From assembly GCA_900541695.1 (NCBI GenBank), contig UQKL01000024.1:1-27749 (forward strand): 27,749 nucleotides of DNA, given 5' to 3'. The translations under genes were made by a program, and so were the position numbers. The notes under the pieces are model-generated. The model did no database searches and was not told where the DNA came from. It saw only the letters and a program-made list of their open reading frames with translations. Below, in pieces: positions 14,199 through 22,722 of this stretch (position 1 is the first letter of the stretch; every line of letters begins with the position of its first letter). Source of the stretch: an uncultured Collinsella sp. Its GTDB lineage: Bacteria; Actinomycetota; Coriobacteriia; Coriobacteriales; Coriobacteriaceae.

Positions 14199-15749
14199 TT
14201 ATTTAGCGATATCGACGGCACGGCTCTCGCGAATCACGACAACGCGAACCTGACCGGGATACTCCATCTCTTCCTCGATCTGATGGGCGATATCGTGCGC
14301 AAGCACCGTGGACTGGGCATCGGAGATCTTGTCAGGCTGAACCATGACATGAACCTCGCGACCGGCCTGCATGGCATAGGTACGCTCGACGCCGTCGTGA
14401 GAGTTGGCAATCTCCTCGAGCTTCTCAAGACGCTTGATGTAGTTCTCTGCCGACTCGCGGCGGGCACCGGGACGAGAAGCAGAAACGGCATCTGCAGCCT
14501 GGACCAGGACGTCGAGCACCGTGTTGGGGTCGACATCGGCATGATGGGCTTCGATCGCGTGGACGATAACGGGCTTCTCGCCATAACGGCGGGCAAGCTC
14601 GGCGCCAATGACAGCATGCGGACCCTCAACATCATGGTCGATGGCCTTGCCCAGGTCGTGCAGAAGACCGGCGCGCTTGGCGGTCACAACATCCAGACCA
14701 AGCTCGGAGGCCATAACGCCGCACAGGTCGGAGACCTCAAGCGAGTGCTGCAGAACGTTCTGGCCAAACGAAGTGCGGTAGCGAAGAGCACCCAGGGTCT
14801 TGACGATCTCGGGATGCAGGTCGTGGATACCGGTATCGAAGGCGGCCTGCTCGCCGGCCTCGCGCACACGCTGCTGAACCAAATCGGCGGCCTTGTGATA
14901 CATCTCCTCGATGCGGGCGGGGTGAATACGACCGTCGGCAATGAGGTTCTCGAGCGCCACGCGGGCGGTCTCACGACGGACTGGATCGAAGCTCGAGAGT
15001 ACAACGGTCTCGGGAGTATCATCAATCACGAGGTTGACGCCGGACACCTGCTCAAAGGTGCGGATGTTGCGACCCTCGCGACCGATGATGCGACCCTTGA
15101 GGTCATCGGAGGGAATATGAACGGAAGTGACGGTGACCTCGGCGGTATGGTCGGCGGCGCAACGCTGAATCGCCAGGGAGAGAATCTCCTGGGCGGTCTT
15201 GTGGCACTCGGCGCGGACCTGCTGCTCGGACTCACGGATGATGGTAGCCGCCTCGTGGGTAACCTCGCCGCGGACCTTGTCGAGCAGCTCCTTGTGAGCG
15301 TCCTCGCGCGTAAGGTCGGCAATACGCTCGAGCTCGGAGGTCTGCTTGGCGCAGAGCTCCTCAAGCTCGCGAGAGCGCTTCTCGACCTGACCGGCCTGGC
15401 TGGACAGCTGGTGCTCGCGTTTATCGAGCGCATCGTTGCGACGATCGAGCGATTCCTCGCGCTGCATCACGCGGTTTTCGAGCGTGCGAATCTCGCTCTT
15501 ACGCTGCTTGTCCTCGGCCTCGGCGGCCTGCTTGTTCTTGATGATCTCTTCCTTGGCCTCGAGCAGAGCCTCTTTTTTGAGGGTCTCGGCCTGACGCTTT
15601 GCATCACCGATCAGGGACTCTGCCTGCGCGTGTGCCGACTGGATCTTTTCGTCGGCCTCGTGAAGACTACCCTGCTTGGCGGTGCGCATGTAGGCAATGG
15701 CGGCGATGGCACCCAAAACGAGGCCAACGAGCGCTGCAATGATAGGCAT
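14199..15749 (-). CDS. rny: Ribonuclease Y
   Basis: A 516-residue membrane-anchored endoribonuclease that starts mRNA decay. Residues 1-20 form the single N-terminal helix, ~25-200 a long charged coiled coil, ~205-270 a KH RNA-binding domain ([15 protein letters not shown]), and ~330-425 the HD domain with His364-Asp365 ([10 protein letters not shown]). The length and order are standard. The ATG at 15749 has AAAGGAG five bases upstream; an in-frame GTG two codons earlier overlaps that site and is less likely. RNase J, the other main decay enzyme, is also in this window. A - strand promoter at 15916-15944 gives a leader of about 160 bases. The ATPase gene follows one base after the stop. Confidence 0.97.
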   Translation of the reverse strand: MPIIAALVGLVLGAIAAIAYMRTAKQGSLHEADEKIQSAHAQAESLIGDAKRQAETLKKEALLEAKEEIIKNKQAAEAEDKQRKSEIRTLENRVMQREESLDRRNDALDKREHQLSSQAGQVEKRSRELEELCAKQTSELERIADLTREDAHKELLDKVRGEVTHEAATIIRESEQQVRAECHKTAQEILSLAIQRCAADHTAEVTVTSVHIPSDDLKGRIIGREGRNIRTFEQVSGVNLVIDDTPETVVLSSFDPVRRETARVALENLIADGRIHPARIEEMYHKAADLVQQRVREAGEQAAFDTGIHDLHPEIVKTLGALRYRTSFGQNVLQHSLEVSDLCGVMASELGLDVVTAKRAGLLHDLGKAIDHDVEGPHAVIGAELARRYGEKPVIVHAIEAHHADVDPNTVLDVLVQAADAVSASRPGARRESAENYIKRLEKLEEIANSHDGVERTYAMQAGREVHVMVQPDKISDAQSTVLAHDIAHQIEEEMEYPGQVRVVVIRESRAVDIAK

Positions 15750-15915
15750 GCTCACTCCTTTTTATGGATTCGTTACACAGCAAAGCGAACCGTCCTTACG
15801 AACGGCTCGCGACATTTGAGTAATATGGGCGCAGCTTATGCGGGTCGGATACAGATAAACATATAAACAAACTCATCACAGATGAGCACATATCACAGAG
15901 CAAATGACAGTAAAT

Positions 15916-15944
15916 ATCCTACGTTGAACCGCAACAACTGTCAA
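15916..15944 (-). promoter_or_regulatory. Promoter of the rny group
   Basis: A - strand -35 TTGACA (15939-15944, perfect) is 17 bases from the -10 TAGGAT (15916-15921, four of six). It lies in the 257-base gap between recX and rny. The resulting leader of about 160 bases contains a GCGAACCGT/ACGGCTCGC hairpin near 15783-15810. Nothing else was recognised in the gap. Confidence 0.6.
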
Positions 15945-16006
15945 ATAAACGCACCCGGCACGGCGCCAATCGAGCGGAGAACGGCAGGGGCGTAACGGGC
16001 GAACGC

Positions 16007-16699
16007 TTATACGGCGCATTCCTCGCTTAAGGCATCGAGGCGCGCCTTAACGGCATCGGCGGCGATGTGATACGAGAAGCCTTTACCCATCAAAAATCTG
16101 ACGAGCTTTTCGAATGCACGGACCTCGGGGACGCGACGTTTAGCGAGCAAGGCCGAAGCGCGGGCCAAGTCGTCATCCACGGCAAAATATGCCTCGGGAT
16201 ACCCGGGGATATCGTCAAGCACGACATGACGACGCTTGAGCTCAACCTCGATCTTGCGCTGTCCCCAGCCGCGACGTTTGCGCTCTTCGATAAAGTACGA
16301 GCAAAAACGGTTCTCGTCCAAAAACCGATACTCGGTCGCTCGAGCAACCGCAAAATCGATCGCGGGCTGTCGAAAGCCATAGCGCGCCAACTTATCGCGC
16401 ACCTCGCCCGTGGCATGATCGCGGCGCGAAAGCATCTCGGTCACCATGGTGAGTGCACATTTGCGTTCGATAAGCTGCACCGCCTCGCGAAAGTCATCCC
16501 AATCACAGGGAAGATCGGGGCGGTTCTTAACGTACAGGCGCGCCACGCGCACGGGAATCCAAATGGAACGTTCGAAACCGCCCTCGAGATCGCAATCGAT
16601 ATGCGCGCAGGGCTTTTTAGACGCATAACCACTCGAGAACGAAGAGGCCGCCTTCTTATCGGGAAAGACGACCGTAGCCTCGGTCACCGTATACGACAT
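16007..16699 (-). CDS. recX: Regulatory protein RecX
   Basis: A 230-residue RecX family protein, which binds RecA filaments and limits or reverses their growth. Residues ~85-225 hold the repeated three-helix units: a first with LSRRDHATGEVRDKLARYGF, then FCSYFIEERKRRGWGQRKIE, then LVRFLMGKGFSYHIAADAVK. The first ~85 residues form a longer N-terminal part than in the shortest members. It begins 11 bases after the recA stop, so it shares the LexA-controlled recA transcript; the binding site there (CGGATG) is weak, which would keep RecX well below RecA. Its stop is followed by a 257-base gap before rny. Confidence 0.93.
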   Translation of the reverse strand: MSYTVTEATVVFPDKKAASSFSSGYASKKPCAHIDCDLEGGFERSIWIPVRVARLYVKNRPDLPCDWDDFREAVQLIERKCALTMVTEMLSRRDHATGEVRDKLARYGFRQPAIDFAVARATEYRFLDENRFCSYFIEERKRRGWGQRKIEVELKRRHVVLDDIPGYPEAYFAVDDDLARASALLAKRRVPEVRAFEKLVRFLMGKGFSYHIAADAVKARLDALSEECAV

Positions 16700-16710
16700 G
16701 TCGGCATCCG

Positions 16711-17859
16711 CTACTCGTCGTCATCGTCGAGCATTGCGGAGCCATCGATGGCGTACAGCTCATCAAACTCCTCGGGGGCGGGCTGATCGGTCAACTCAAC
16801 CTCAGAGGGGGCATCGTCGTCATACTCAAGACCGCAGGCAAGGCGAACCTTGTGCTCGATCTCGTCGGCGCAATCGGGGTGCTCGCGCAGGAACGTCTTG
16901 GCGGCCTCGCGACCATTGCCGAGCTTGTCCTCGCCATAGGCAAACCAGGACCCCATCTTTTTGCAGATGCCGCACTCGACGGCCATATCCAGAATCGAGC
17001 CCTCTTTGGAGATGCCGGTGCCGTACATGATGTCAAACTCGGCCGAACGGAACGGAGCCGCCACCTTGTTCTTAACGACCTTGGCACGAACGCGATTGCC
17101 GATAACCTCGTCCTTGAGCTTGATGGTATCGATTTTGCGAATATCGATTCGCACGGAAGAGAAGAACTTGAGCGCGCGGCCGCCCGTGGTGGTCTCGGGG
17201 TTGCCGAACATGACGCCGATCTTCTCGCGCAGCTGGTTAATGAAGATGCAGGTCGTGTTGGACTTGGCAAGCGAGCCGGCGAGCTTGCGGAGTGCCTGGC
17301 TCATCAAGCGAGCCTGCAGACCCACCGTCGTGTCACCGATCTCGCCCTCGATCTCGGCACGTGGAGTCAAGGCGGCAACAGAGTCGACGACGATGGCGTC
17401 GATGGCACCTGAGCGCACAAGCATATCGACGATCTCGAGCGCCTGCTCGCCCGTATCGGGCTGGGAAATGAGGACCTCATCGATATCAACACCGATGCGC
17501 GCGGCATAGGTGGGATCAAGCGCGTGCTCGGCATCGATAAATGCAACGACGCCGCCCATGGCCTGTGCTTCTGCAAGAATCTCGAGCGAAAGCGTCGTCT
17601 TACCGGAGGACTCGGGACCATAAATCTCGACGATACGGCCGCGCGGCACGCCGCCGATACCCAAGGCGGCATCGAGCGCCAGAGAGCCCGTCGGAATAGC
17701 CTCGACCTCGAGCTCCGGACCGCCGTCGCCATACCTCATAATAGAGCCCTGGCCGAACTTCTTCTCAATCTCGGCCTTGGTGGTGGCGATCATCTCGTCG
17801 CGCTCTTTACCCGTCGTGCGTGCATGAACGGTACGTACGGGACCTGAATTCTTGGCCAT
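16711..17859 (-). CDS. recA: Recombinase RecA
   Basis: A 382-residue RecA: the DNA-strand-exchange ATPase and the co-protease that triggers LexA self-cleavage. Walker A is GPESSGKT (81-88), and [11 protein letters not shown] (36-46) is the conserved N-terminal signature. The L1/L2 DNA-binding loops and the [20 protein letters not shown] stretch are intact. The last residues form an acidic tail (LDDDDE), as in most RecAs. The start at 17859 has AGAGGAGGG upstream; a GTG/ATG-type extension to 17880 would run into that site. Transcription comes from a strong promoter with a LexA box in its spacer (17890-17918). recX follows after 11 bases. Confidence 0.98.
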   Translation of the reverse strand: MAKNSGPVRTVHARTTGKERDEMIATTKAEIEKKFGQGSIMRYGDGGPELEVEAIPTGSLALDAALGIGGVPRGRIVEIYGPESSGKTTLSLEILAEAQAMGGVVAFIDAEHALDPTYAARIGVDIDEVLISQPDTGEQALEIVDMLVRSGAIDAIVVDSVAALTPRAEIEGEIGDTTVGLQARLMSQALRKLAGSLAKSNTTCIFINQLREKIGVMFGNPETTTGGRALKFFSSVRIDIRKIDTIKLKDEVIGNRVRAKVVKNKVAAPFRSAEFDIMYGTGISKEGSILDMAVECGICKKMGSWFAYGEDKLGNGREAAKTFLREHPDCADEIEHKVRLACGLEYDDDAPSEVELTDQPAPEEFDELYAIDGSAMLDDDDE

Positions 17860-17889
17860 GAATAGCCCTCCTCTTAACAACCTGAAACG

Positions 17890-17918
17890 ATAATAAACGA
17901 ACGGCTGTTCGTGGTCAA
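17890..17918 (-). promoter_or_regulatory. recA promoter
   Basis: On the - strand -35 TTGACC (17913-17918) and -10 TATTAT (17890-17895) are exactly 17 bases apart, each matching five of six consensus bases. The LexA box lies wholly within the spacer. The rest of the gap up to 18085 shows nothing recognisable. Confidence 0.88.
17898..17911. promoter_or_regulatory. LexA box of recA
   Basis: CGAACGGCTGTTCG is a perfect match to CGAACNNNNGTTCG, with symmetrical arms. It sits between the recA -35 and -10 boxes. Confidence 0.92.
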
Positions 17919-18085
17919 CCGTTCAGATTCATCATATGCACCCGACCATTCCAAAACCCAGCCAAACGCCAACCAATCACCGACCAAACGCTTGACCACG
18001 TCAATCACAAATACGAGTGCGCGAACAAATTTATGCCATGTACCAGCGCAAACGTAATTCCGGTCAAAGGTCCCTATCTCCACAA

Positions 18086-18109
18086 TTAAGGGGCCCTAAG
18101 GCCCCTTAA
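18086..18109 (-). terminator. Hairpin after cinA
   Basis: TTAAGGGGCC (18086-18095) pairs perfectly with GGCCCCTTAA (18100-18109) around a CTAA loop, seven bases past the cinA stop. On the - strand it is followed by only a short AATTGT, so the T-run is poor. It probably ends the rnj-to-cinA transcript. Confidence 0.65.
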
Positions 18110-18116
18110 ACCACGT

Positions 18117-18647
18117 CTAATCCATAGAATTGAGCACGCGGACAATACGCTCCAAAGCCTCCGCGACCGCATGGACACGAACGCACGACCGATCGCCCTC
18201 ATAATGACAGCGCGCAGACTCGACAACCGGCGCTCCCCCATCGGCCGCACGATACGCCCACCCAATATAGAACGTACCGGCGGGGTCTTGCTCAGTGCCG
18301 CCACCGGGCCCAGCGTAGCCCGTTGCGCTCACGGCCACATCGCTCTGATAGAGGTCCAGCGAGCCCACGGCCATCTCGCGCGCCGTCTGGTGCGACACGG
18401 CGCTAAACCGATCGAGCGTTTCCTGCTCGACGCCGAGCACGCGATGTTTGATCTCATCGCAGTAGGTCACCGCACCGCCACGAAGCACCGCCGAGGCACC
18501 CGGGATATCGGCAATCGTCGAGGCGATCATGCCCGCCGTCAGCGACTCCGCCGTCGACACCGTCACACCACGGGCACTCGCGCGCTCGACAATGTCGCGC
18601 GCCAGCTCCTCGTTGTTTGCGGCGATCTGCAAATAAGACTCCGTCAT
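18117..18647 (-). CDS. cinA: CinA C-terminal domain protein (nicotinamide-nucleotide amidase type)
   Basis: A ~176-residue stand-alone CinA C-terminal domain (PncC type), which deamidates nicotinamide mononucleotide in pyridine-nucleotide recycling. The signature is STAESLTAGMIASTIADIPGAS near residues 30-50 and ATGYAGPGGGTEQDPAG near 110. The N-terminal MoCF-like domain of full CinA is absent. Both a GTG at 18653 and the ATG at 18647 are possible starts: an AGG sits at fair distance from the GTG, GGTGG is rather close to the ATG; I prefer ATG. It follows pgsA by 12 bases and precedes recA, an order (pgsA-cinA-recA) conserved widely in Gram-positives. A competence role is not implied. Confidence 0.9.
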   Translation of the reverse strand: MTESYLQIAANNEELARDIVERASARGVTVSTAESLTAGMIASTIADIPGASAVLRGGAVTYCDEIKHRVLGVEQETLDRFSAVSHQTAREMAVGSLDLYQSDVAVSATGYAGPGGGTEQDPAGTFYIGWAYRAADGGAPVVESARCHYEGDRSCVRVHAVAEALERIVRVLNSMD

Positions 18648-18659
18648 ACCCACCAGGAC

Positions 18660-19298
18660 CTAGACCGAAAAGACGATCTTGCGACAGTTCCAGAAGTACT
18701 GGGCGCCCGAGACAATGGTCAAAATCACGGCGATGACGTACAGGAAGCGCGACACCGAATAGACACCGAGCAGCAGCGACACCGGCCCCAGCTGAAGGCC
18801 GGCCATCGCAAAGACGCACAGATAGCCGCAGATGGAGACCATCGTGGTCGCCGTCTTGTACTTGCCGAGCTTATCGGCGGCAACGACTACACCGGCAGCA
18901 CTCGCGACCATGCGAAGGGCGCTCACCAGCAGCTCACGGAACAGGATGATGAACACGGACCACACGGTCACCGCGCCAAAATCAAGGAACAGCAGCAGGG
19001 CCGAAAACACGAGCAGCTTATCGGCGATGGGGTCCAAGAACTTGCCAAAATCAGTGATCTCGTTGCGCGAGCGCGCCAGATAGCCGTCGACCTTATCGGT
19101 GCACGACAGGATCACATACAGAATGAAGGCAGCGGCGGCGAGCGGGCCGTCGAAGGTGCTCCAGTCCGTACCGGCAACGCTCGCGTGAGACAGGGCCGAG
19201 ACGATCATGAACACCGGGATAAAGACGATGCGAACGCACGTCACGATGTTGGCGGGCGTCCAAACACTCGTCAGTTCCTTATTACTCTCGTTTACCAC
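18660..19298 (-). CDS. pgsA: CDP-diacylglycerol-glycerol-3-phosphate 3-phosphatidyltransferase
   Basis: A 212-residue membrane enzyme that makes phosphatidylglycerol phosphate from CDP-diacylglycerol and glycerol-3-phosphate. The CDP-alcohol phosphatidyltransferase signature DKVDGYLARSRN...G...D is present at about residues 68-92 (DGYLAR then DFGKFLDPIADK). There are several hydrophobic helices, starting with NIVTCVRIVFIPVFMIV. The GTG start at 19298 is supported by AGGAG seven bases upstream, which overlaps the rimO stop codon. Such coupling to rimO is common in this gene order. A related cardiolipin or PI synthase cannot be ruled out by motif alone, but length and context favour PgsA. Confidence 0.93.
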   Translation of the reverse strand: MVNESNKELTSVWTPANIVTCVRIVFIPVFMIVSALSHASVAGTDWSTFDGPLAAAAFILYVILSCTDKVDGYLARSRNEITDFGKFLDPIADKLLVFSALLLFLDFGAVTVWSVFIILFRELLVSALRMVASAAGVVVAADKLGKYKTATTMVSICGYLCVFAMAGLQLGPVSLLLGVYSVSRFLYVIAVILTIVSGAQYFWNCRKIVFSV

Positions 19299-19307
19299 GA
19301 CGCTCTC

Positions 19308-20657
19308 CTACTCCACAACATGACCGATAAGCTCATAGCAGAAGCTATCGGTAAACTCGACAGTCAGAATATCGCCCACGGACGCCTCGCTGGCGTCCAG
19401 ATGCACCGCGCCATCGGAATCGGGCGCCTGGAACCAGGCGTGACCGATCAGCTCGGCGCCGTCCTCGGTCTCCTCGATGCCATCGACGATCACCTGGGCG
19501 CGCTCACCCACATGGGCTGCCGTGGCGGCAAAACCGAGCGACTCGGCCAGATCCATGGCCTCCTGGGCGCGCTCGAGCTTAACCTCCTCATCGACCTGGC
19601 CTTCCATCTTGGCGGCCAGGCTGCCCTCCTCACGCGAGTAGGCGAAAACGCTCGTGTAGTCAAAGCCAACGGTGTCCATAAAGTCGATAAGGTCGCGGAA
19701 CTCTTCGTCGGACTCGGTCGGGAAGCCGACCATGGCCGTGGAGCGAATCACGATGCCGGGGATGCGCTCGCGAAGGTCGCGGAACAGATCCTCGAGCTCC
19801 TGGCGCGAACCGGAGCGACGCATGGCCTTGAGGATGCGCGCGTCGCAGTGCTGCACGGGGATATCGATATAGGGAAGCACCTCGGGCGTATCGCGAATCG
19901 TCTCGATAAGCTCGTCGGTCATGCCCTCAGGCTGCAGATAGAGCACGCGGACCCAGACGTTGTGCGGGCGCACGGCCTCGGCGACGGCACGCAGCAACTG
20001 CGCCAGATTGCGCGGCGAGCCCTCGGCGACGTCCTCGTCGGCAAAGTCGGTGCCCCAAATGCCCGTGTCCTGGCCAATCAGCACGATCTCGCGTACGCCG
20101 CCGGCAACCAGGTCGCGCACCTCGGAGATAATGCTCTCGGCACTACGCGAATGATAGCGACCGCGAATGTAGGGGATCATGCAGAAGCTGCAAAAACGAT
20201 TACAGCCATCGGAAATCTTGACGTAGGCAACGGCGCCCTCGACGGTACGCTTGACCTGCGGGATATAGGCTGCGATCTCGCGCTCCACGCCCAGTACGTC
20301 ATCGATGACAGAGACGATACCGTCTTCCTCATCGGCCTTCACAAAGGCCGCGACCTCGGGGAGCTCATCGGGCAGGTCATCGCCATAACGAGACGGCACG
20401 CAACCGCACATGACGATGGGGCAGGCGCGAACGCCGTCCTGCACCTCGTTAGCGAGCTCGAGCGTGGTCTCGATGCTCTCGGACGTCGCCGAGGCGAGAA
20501 ACGAGCACGTGTTGACGATAGCGATATCGGCATCCTGCGGATCGAATGCCTCCTCGTAGCCCGCAGCGGTCAGCAGCGAACGCATGCGGTCGGTATCGAC
20601 CTCGTTCTTGGCGCAGCCAAGCGTGATATAGAGTACAGAACCCAACGGAGTATCCAT
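19308..20657 (-). CDS. rimO: Ribosomal protein S12 methylthiotransferase RimO
   Basis: A 449-residue radical-SAM enzyme that methylthiolates an aspartate of ribosomal protein S12. Cluster ligands are Cys15 (LGCAKNEVD), Cys51 (NTCSFL) and Cys86 (MCGCVPSRY) in the UPF0004 domain, and Cys152, Cys156 and Cys159 (DGCNRFCSFCMIPYIRG) in the SAM core. A TRAM domain ends the protein. The GCAKNEVD motif marks RimO rather than MiaB, its paralogue at 11284-12654. The binding site AAAGGA is about 12 bases from the ATG, longer than ideal. The gene lies 26 bases after yajQ and 9 bases before pgsA. Confidence 0.96.
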   Translation of the reverse strand: MDTPLGSVLYITLGCAKNEVDTDRMRSLLTAAGYEEAFDPQDADIAIVNTCSFLASATSESIETTLELANEVQDGVRACPIVMCGCVPSRYGDDLPDELPEVAAFVKADEEDGIVSVIDDVLGVEREIAAYIPQVKRTVEGAVAYVKISDGCNRFCSFCMIPYIRGRYHSRSAESIISEVRDLVAGGVREIVLIGQDTGIWGTDFADEDVAEGSPRNLAQLLRAVAEAVRPHNVWVRVLYLQPEGMTDELIETIRDTPEVLPYIDIPVQHCDARILKAMRRSGSRQELEDLFRDLRERIPGIVIRSTAMVGFPTESDEEFRDLIDFMDTVGFDYTSVFAYSREEGSLAAKMEGQVDEEVKLERAQEAMDLAESLGFAATAAHVGERAQVIVDGIEETEDGAELIGHAWFQAPDSDGAVHLDASEASVGDILTVEFTDSFCYELIGHVVE

Positions 20658-20683
20658 GTTGGAGAGCGGTCCTTTCGAGTAAA

Positions 20684-21181
20684 TTAGCGATAATTGGTAA
20701 ACTGCAGCGGCTGGCCGTAGTCCTGGTCGCGCAGGAACTGAATCACCGTCTGAAGAGCATCCTTAGAGGCCGAGGTAACGCGCAGTTTATCGGCCTCGAT
20801 GATCACCTTGACCTTGAGCTTTTGATCCTTGATGTCCTTATTGATCTTCTTGGCGGTCGCCTGGTCAATGCCCTCGACGATATGGCCAAACACGCGCACG
20901 GTACCGCCCGAAGCCGCCTGCGGCGCGTCCCAAGAGACAGCCTTGAGGTCGATGCCGCGCTTGATGAGCTTAGAGCTCAACACGTCAATGATCTGCTTGG
21001 AGACAAAATCGGCCGGGGCATTGATCGTAAAGAGCATGTCGCCCTTCGAAAGCTCGATGGTGGCGCCGGAGTCCTTGAGGTCATAGCGCTGAGAGATCTC
21101 GCGGGTGGTCTGCTGGAAGGCGTTATCGACCTCCTGCATATTGACCTCGGACACAACGTCGAAGCTGGAATCTTTAGCCAT
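20684..21181 (-). CDS. YajQ family nucleotide-binding protein
   Basis: A 165-residue YajQ/UPF0234 protein of standard length. It has the conserved start DSSFDVVSEVNMQEVDNAF, the middle KLIKRGIDLKAVSWD and the ending FLRDQDYGQPLQFTNYR. YajQ proteins bind nucleotides, and some bind cyclic di-GMP and act in gene control; the function in actinobacteria is unknown. AAAGGAA five bases before the ATG at 21181 sets the start. It lies 26 bases after the RodZ-like gene and 26 bases before rimO, so it is probably in the same transcript. Confidence 0.93.
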   Translation of the reverse strand: MAKDSSFDVVSEVNMQEVDNAFQQTTREISQRYDLKDSGATIELSKGDMLFTINAPADFVSKQIIDVLSSKLIKRGIDLKAVSWDAPQAASGGTVRVFGHIVEGIDQATAKKINKDIKDQKLKVKVIIEADKLRVTSASKDALQTVIQFLRDQDYGQPLQFTNYR

Positions 21182-21207
21182 GGTTCTTCCTTTCGGTACG
21201 GGGAGCC

Positions 21208-22722
21208 TTAGTAGCTGTCGTACGAATAGTCATCTGAATCGTTTGCAGTCTGGCCATCGGATGCCGTGTCGGTACCGTCGGCAGATTGGGCGTCGGTACC
21301 GTCGGTAGACTGGGCGTCGGTGCCGTCGGCAGCATCAGTGCCGTCGGTACTCTCGCCATCCTCGGACTCTTCGGTCTCCTTCTTGGGAACGGTAATGGTC
21401 ACGCGCGCCACACCCGACGTCTTGGTGTCGTAGCGAACCTTTTCACCGTTCTTGGTAACCGTAACATCGGAGGGCTTGGACGTGGTGATCTCGATCGAGG
21501 ACTCGGGCGTGTACTCCTGCTCAAAGGGACCGGTTGCCTGGGCGCCAAAGACCGATTTACCGTCGACCTTGACCTCGATCCAGGCGGTCTTGCCCTTGGC
21601 AACGGAGACCTTGACCTTGATGACCTCGTCCTCTTTCTTTTTCGCGTTCGCCTTGGCGGCATCGGAATCAGCAGAATCCGTCGCCTCGTCGGTGTCTTCA
21701 TCCTCGTCAACGGATTCGGTCTTCTTGGAAGACTTCTTGGTCGTCGTCTTGGTGGCCGTGGGCGTCTCGGGCGTCGACTCGGGTGCAGAAGAGCCGCAGC
21801 CACGCAGGAGAACCACGATGAGCAAAATCAGCAAAAGCGCCACGGCACCGATGCCGGCGTAGATGATGCGCGGATCAAGTCCATTGTTCTGGGGGGCACG
21901 TCCACCACCGCGTCCGCGATTAGAACCACCGCGACCGTTTGCCTGCGGCATACGGCCGCGACCGCTATCGGGACGACCACGATAGCCGCCCTGGGGCTGC
22001 AAGCCACGCTGACCCGAACGCGGCGCAAGCTCGCCACGGTTCTGATAGTCACGCTGACCAGAGCGAGGCGCCGAAGAGCGCTGCCCGTAAGGCTGCGATT
22101 GCGAACGAAGGCGCGGCGTCACCTGCGTGGTATCGGCGTCGGCATATCCACCGCGGGAACGCCCGGAAGAAACTCCGCGATAACCACGACCGGAGTAGCC
22201 TCCGTCGCCGTAACCGGCGCGAGGATCGCGACTCAACCCGCGAGCGGCGGGAAGCGCACGGTCATCCGGCATGGGCGTACTGCGAAAGCGATCTCGCTGA
22301 GAACGAATCTCCTCGCTAGAGCCCGTCTCGGTGATATAACCAGCCTGCGGAGGACGCTGGCCGTACCGCGTCGAGCGTCCTCCCTGAACCATCAGAAAGC
22401 GTCCGTTATCGACCGACGAACGCGAGTTAACGTAGCCGGCAGCATCCTGAAAACGACCGCCCTGCTGCGAGGTCTCGCGTTCATATGCCATGAGGTCGTC
22501 AAAATAAGCGTTGACGACCTCGCGCGGGTTAAGCCCCAAAAAACGAGCGTAGCTCGAAATCATGCCCTGCGCATAGCCACGCGGGGGCATCGATGCAAAG
22601 TTACCGGTCTCGAAAAACTCGATGATCTGCGGCCTGATTTTGATGGTGTTGGCGACCTGCTGGATGGAAAGGCCCATCCGGCGACGCTGCTCGAGCAGCA
22701 TGTCACCAAAGCGTGCAGCCAT
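21208..22722 (-). CDS. RodZ-like HTH membrane protein with Arg/Gly-rich linker
   Basis: A 504-residue bitopic protein. Residues 4-70 are an HTH_25 domain (MGLSIQQVANTIKIRPQIIEFFETG) as in RodZ, which ties MreB to cell-wall synthesis. Residues ~90-280 are disordered and rich in Arg, Gly, Tyr and Gln. A transmembrane helix lies at 286-307, followed by a Cys and an acidic/Lys-rich stretch. A DUF4115-type beta domain is at ~366-446, and an acidic tail repeats DGTDAQS twice (469-482). The long linker is unusual, since RodZ proteins have short ones. The start shares TGATG with the ftsK stop. No mreB gene is in the window, so partner and role are inferred. Confidence 0.88.
   Translation of the reverse strand: MAARFGDMLLEQRRRMGLSIQQVANTIKIRPQIIEFFETGNFASMPPRGYAQGMISSYARFLGLNPREVVNAYFDDLMAYERETSQQGGRFQDAAGYVNSRSSVDNGRFLMVQGGRSTRYGQRPPQAGYITETGSSEEIRSQRDRFRSTPMPDDRALPAARGLSRDPRAGYGDGGYSGRGYRGVSSGRSRGGYADADTTQVTPRLRSQSQPYGQRSSAPRSGQRDYQNRGELAPRSGQRGLQPQGGYRGRPDSGRGRMPQANGRGGSNRGRGGGRAPQNNGLDPRIIYAGIGAVALLLILLIVVLLRGCGSSAPESTPETPTATKTTTKKSSKKTESVDEDEDTDEATDSADSDAAKANAKKKEDEVIKVKVSVAKGKTAWIEVKVDGKSVFGAQATGPFEQEYTPESSIEITTSKPSDVTVTKNGEKVRYDTKTSGVARVTITVPKKETEESEDGESTDGTDAADGTDAQSTDGTDAQSADGTDTASDGQTANDSDDYSYDSY

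Noticed and set aside
14142..15866. + strand open frame of 574 codons opposite rny
   Set aside because: Antisense shadow of RNase Y; its Leu/Gly-rich translation is typical of reversed codons.
18171..20687. Very long + strand open frame (838 codons) opposite cinA, pgsA and rimO
   Set aside because: It is the antisense shadow of three well-conserved genes in GC-rich DNA; its translation is low-complexity, matches no family and has no binding site.
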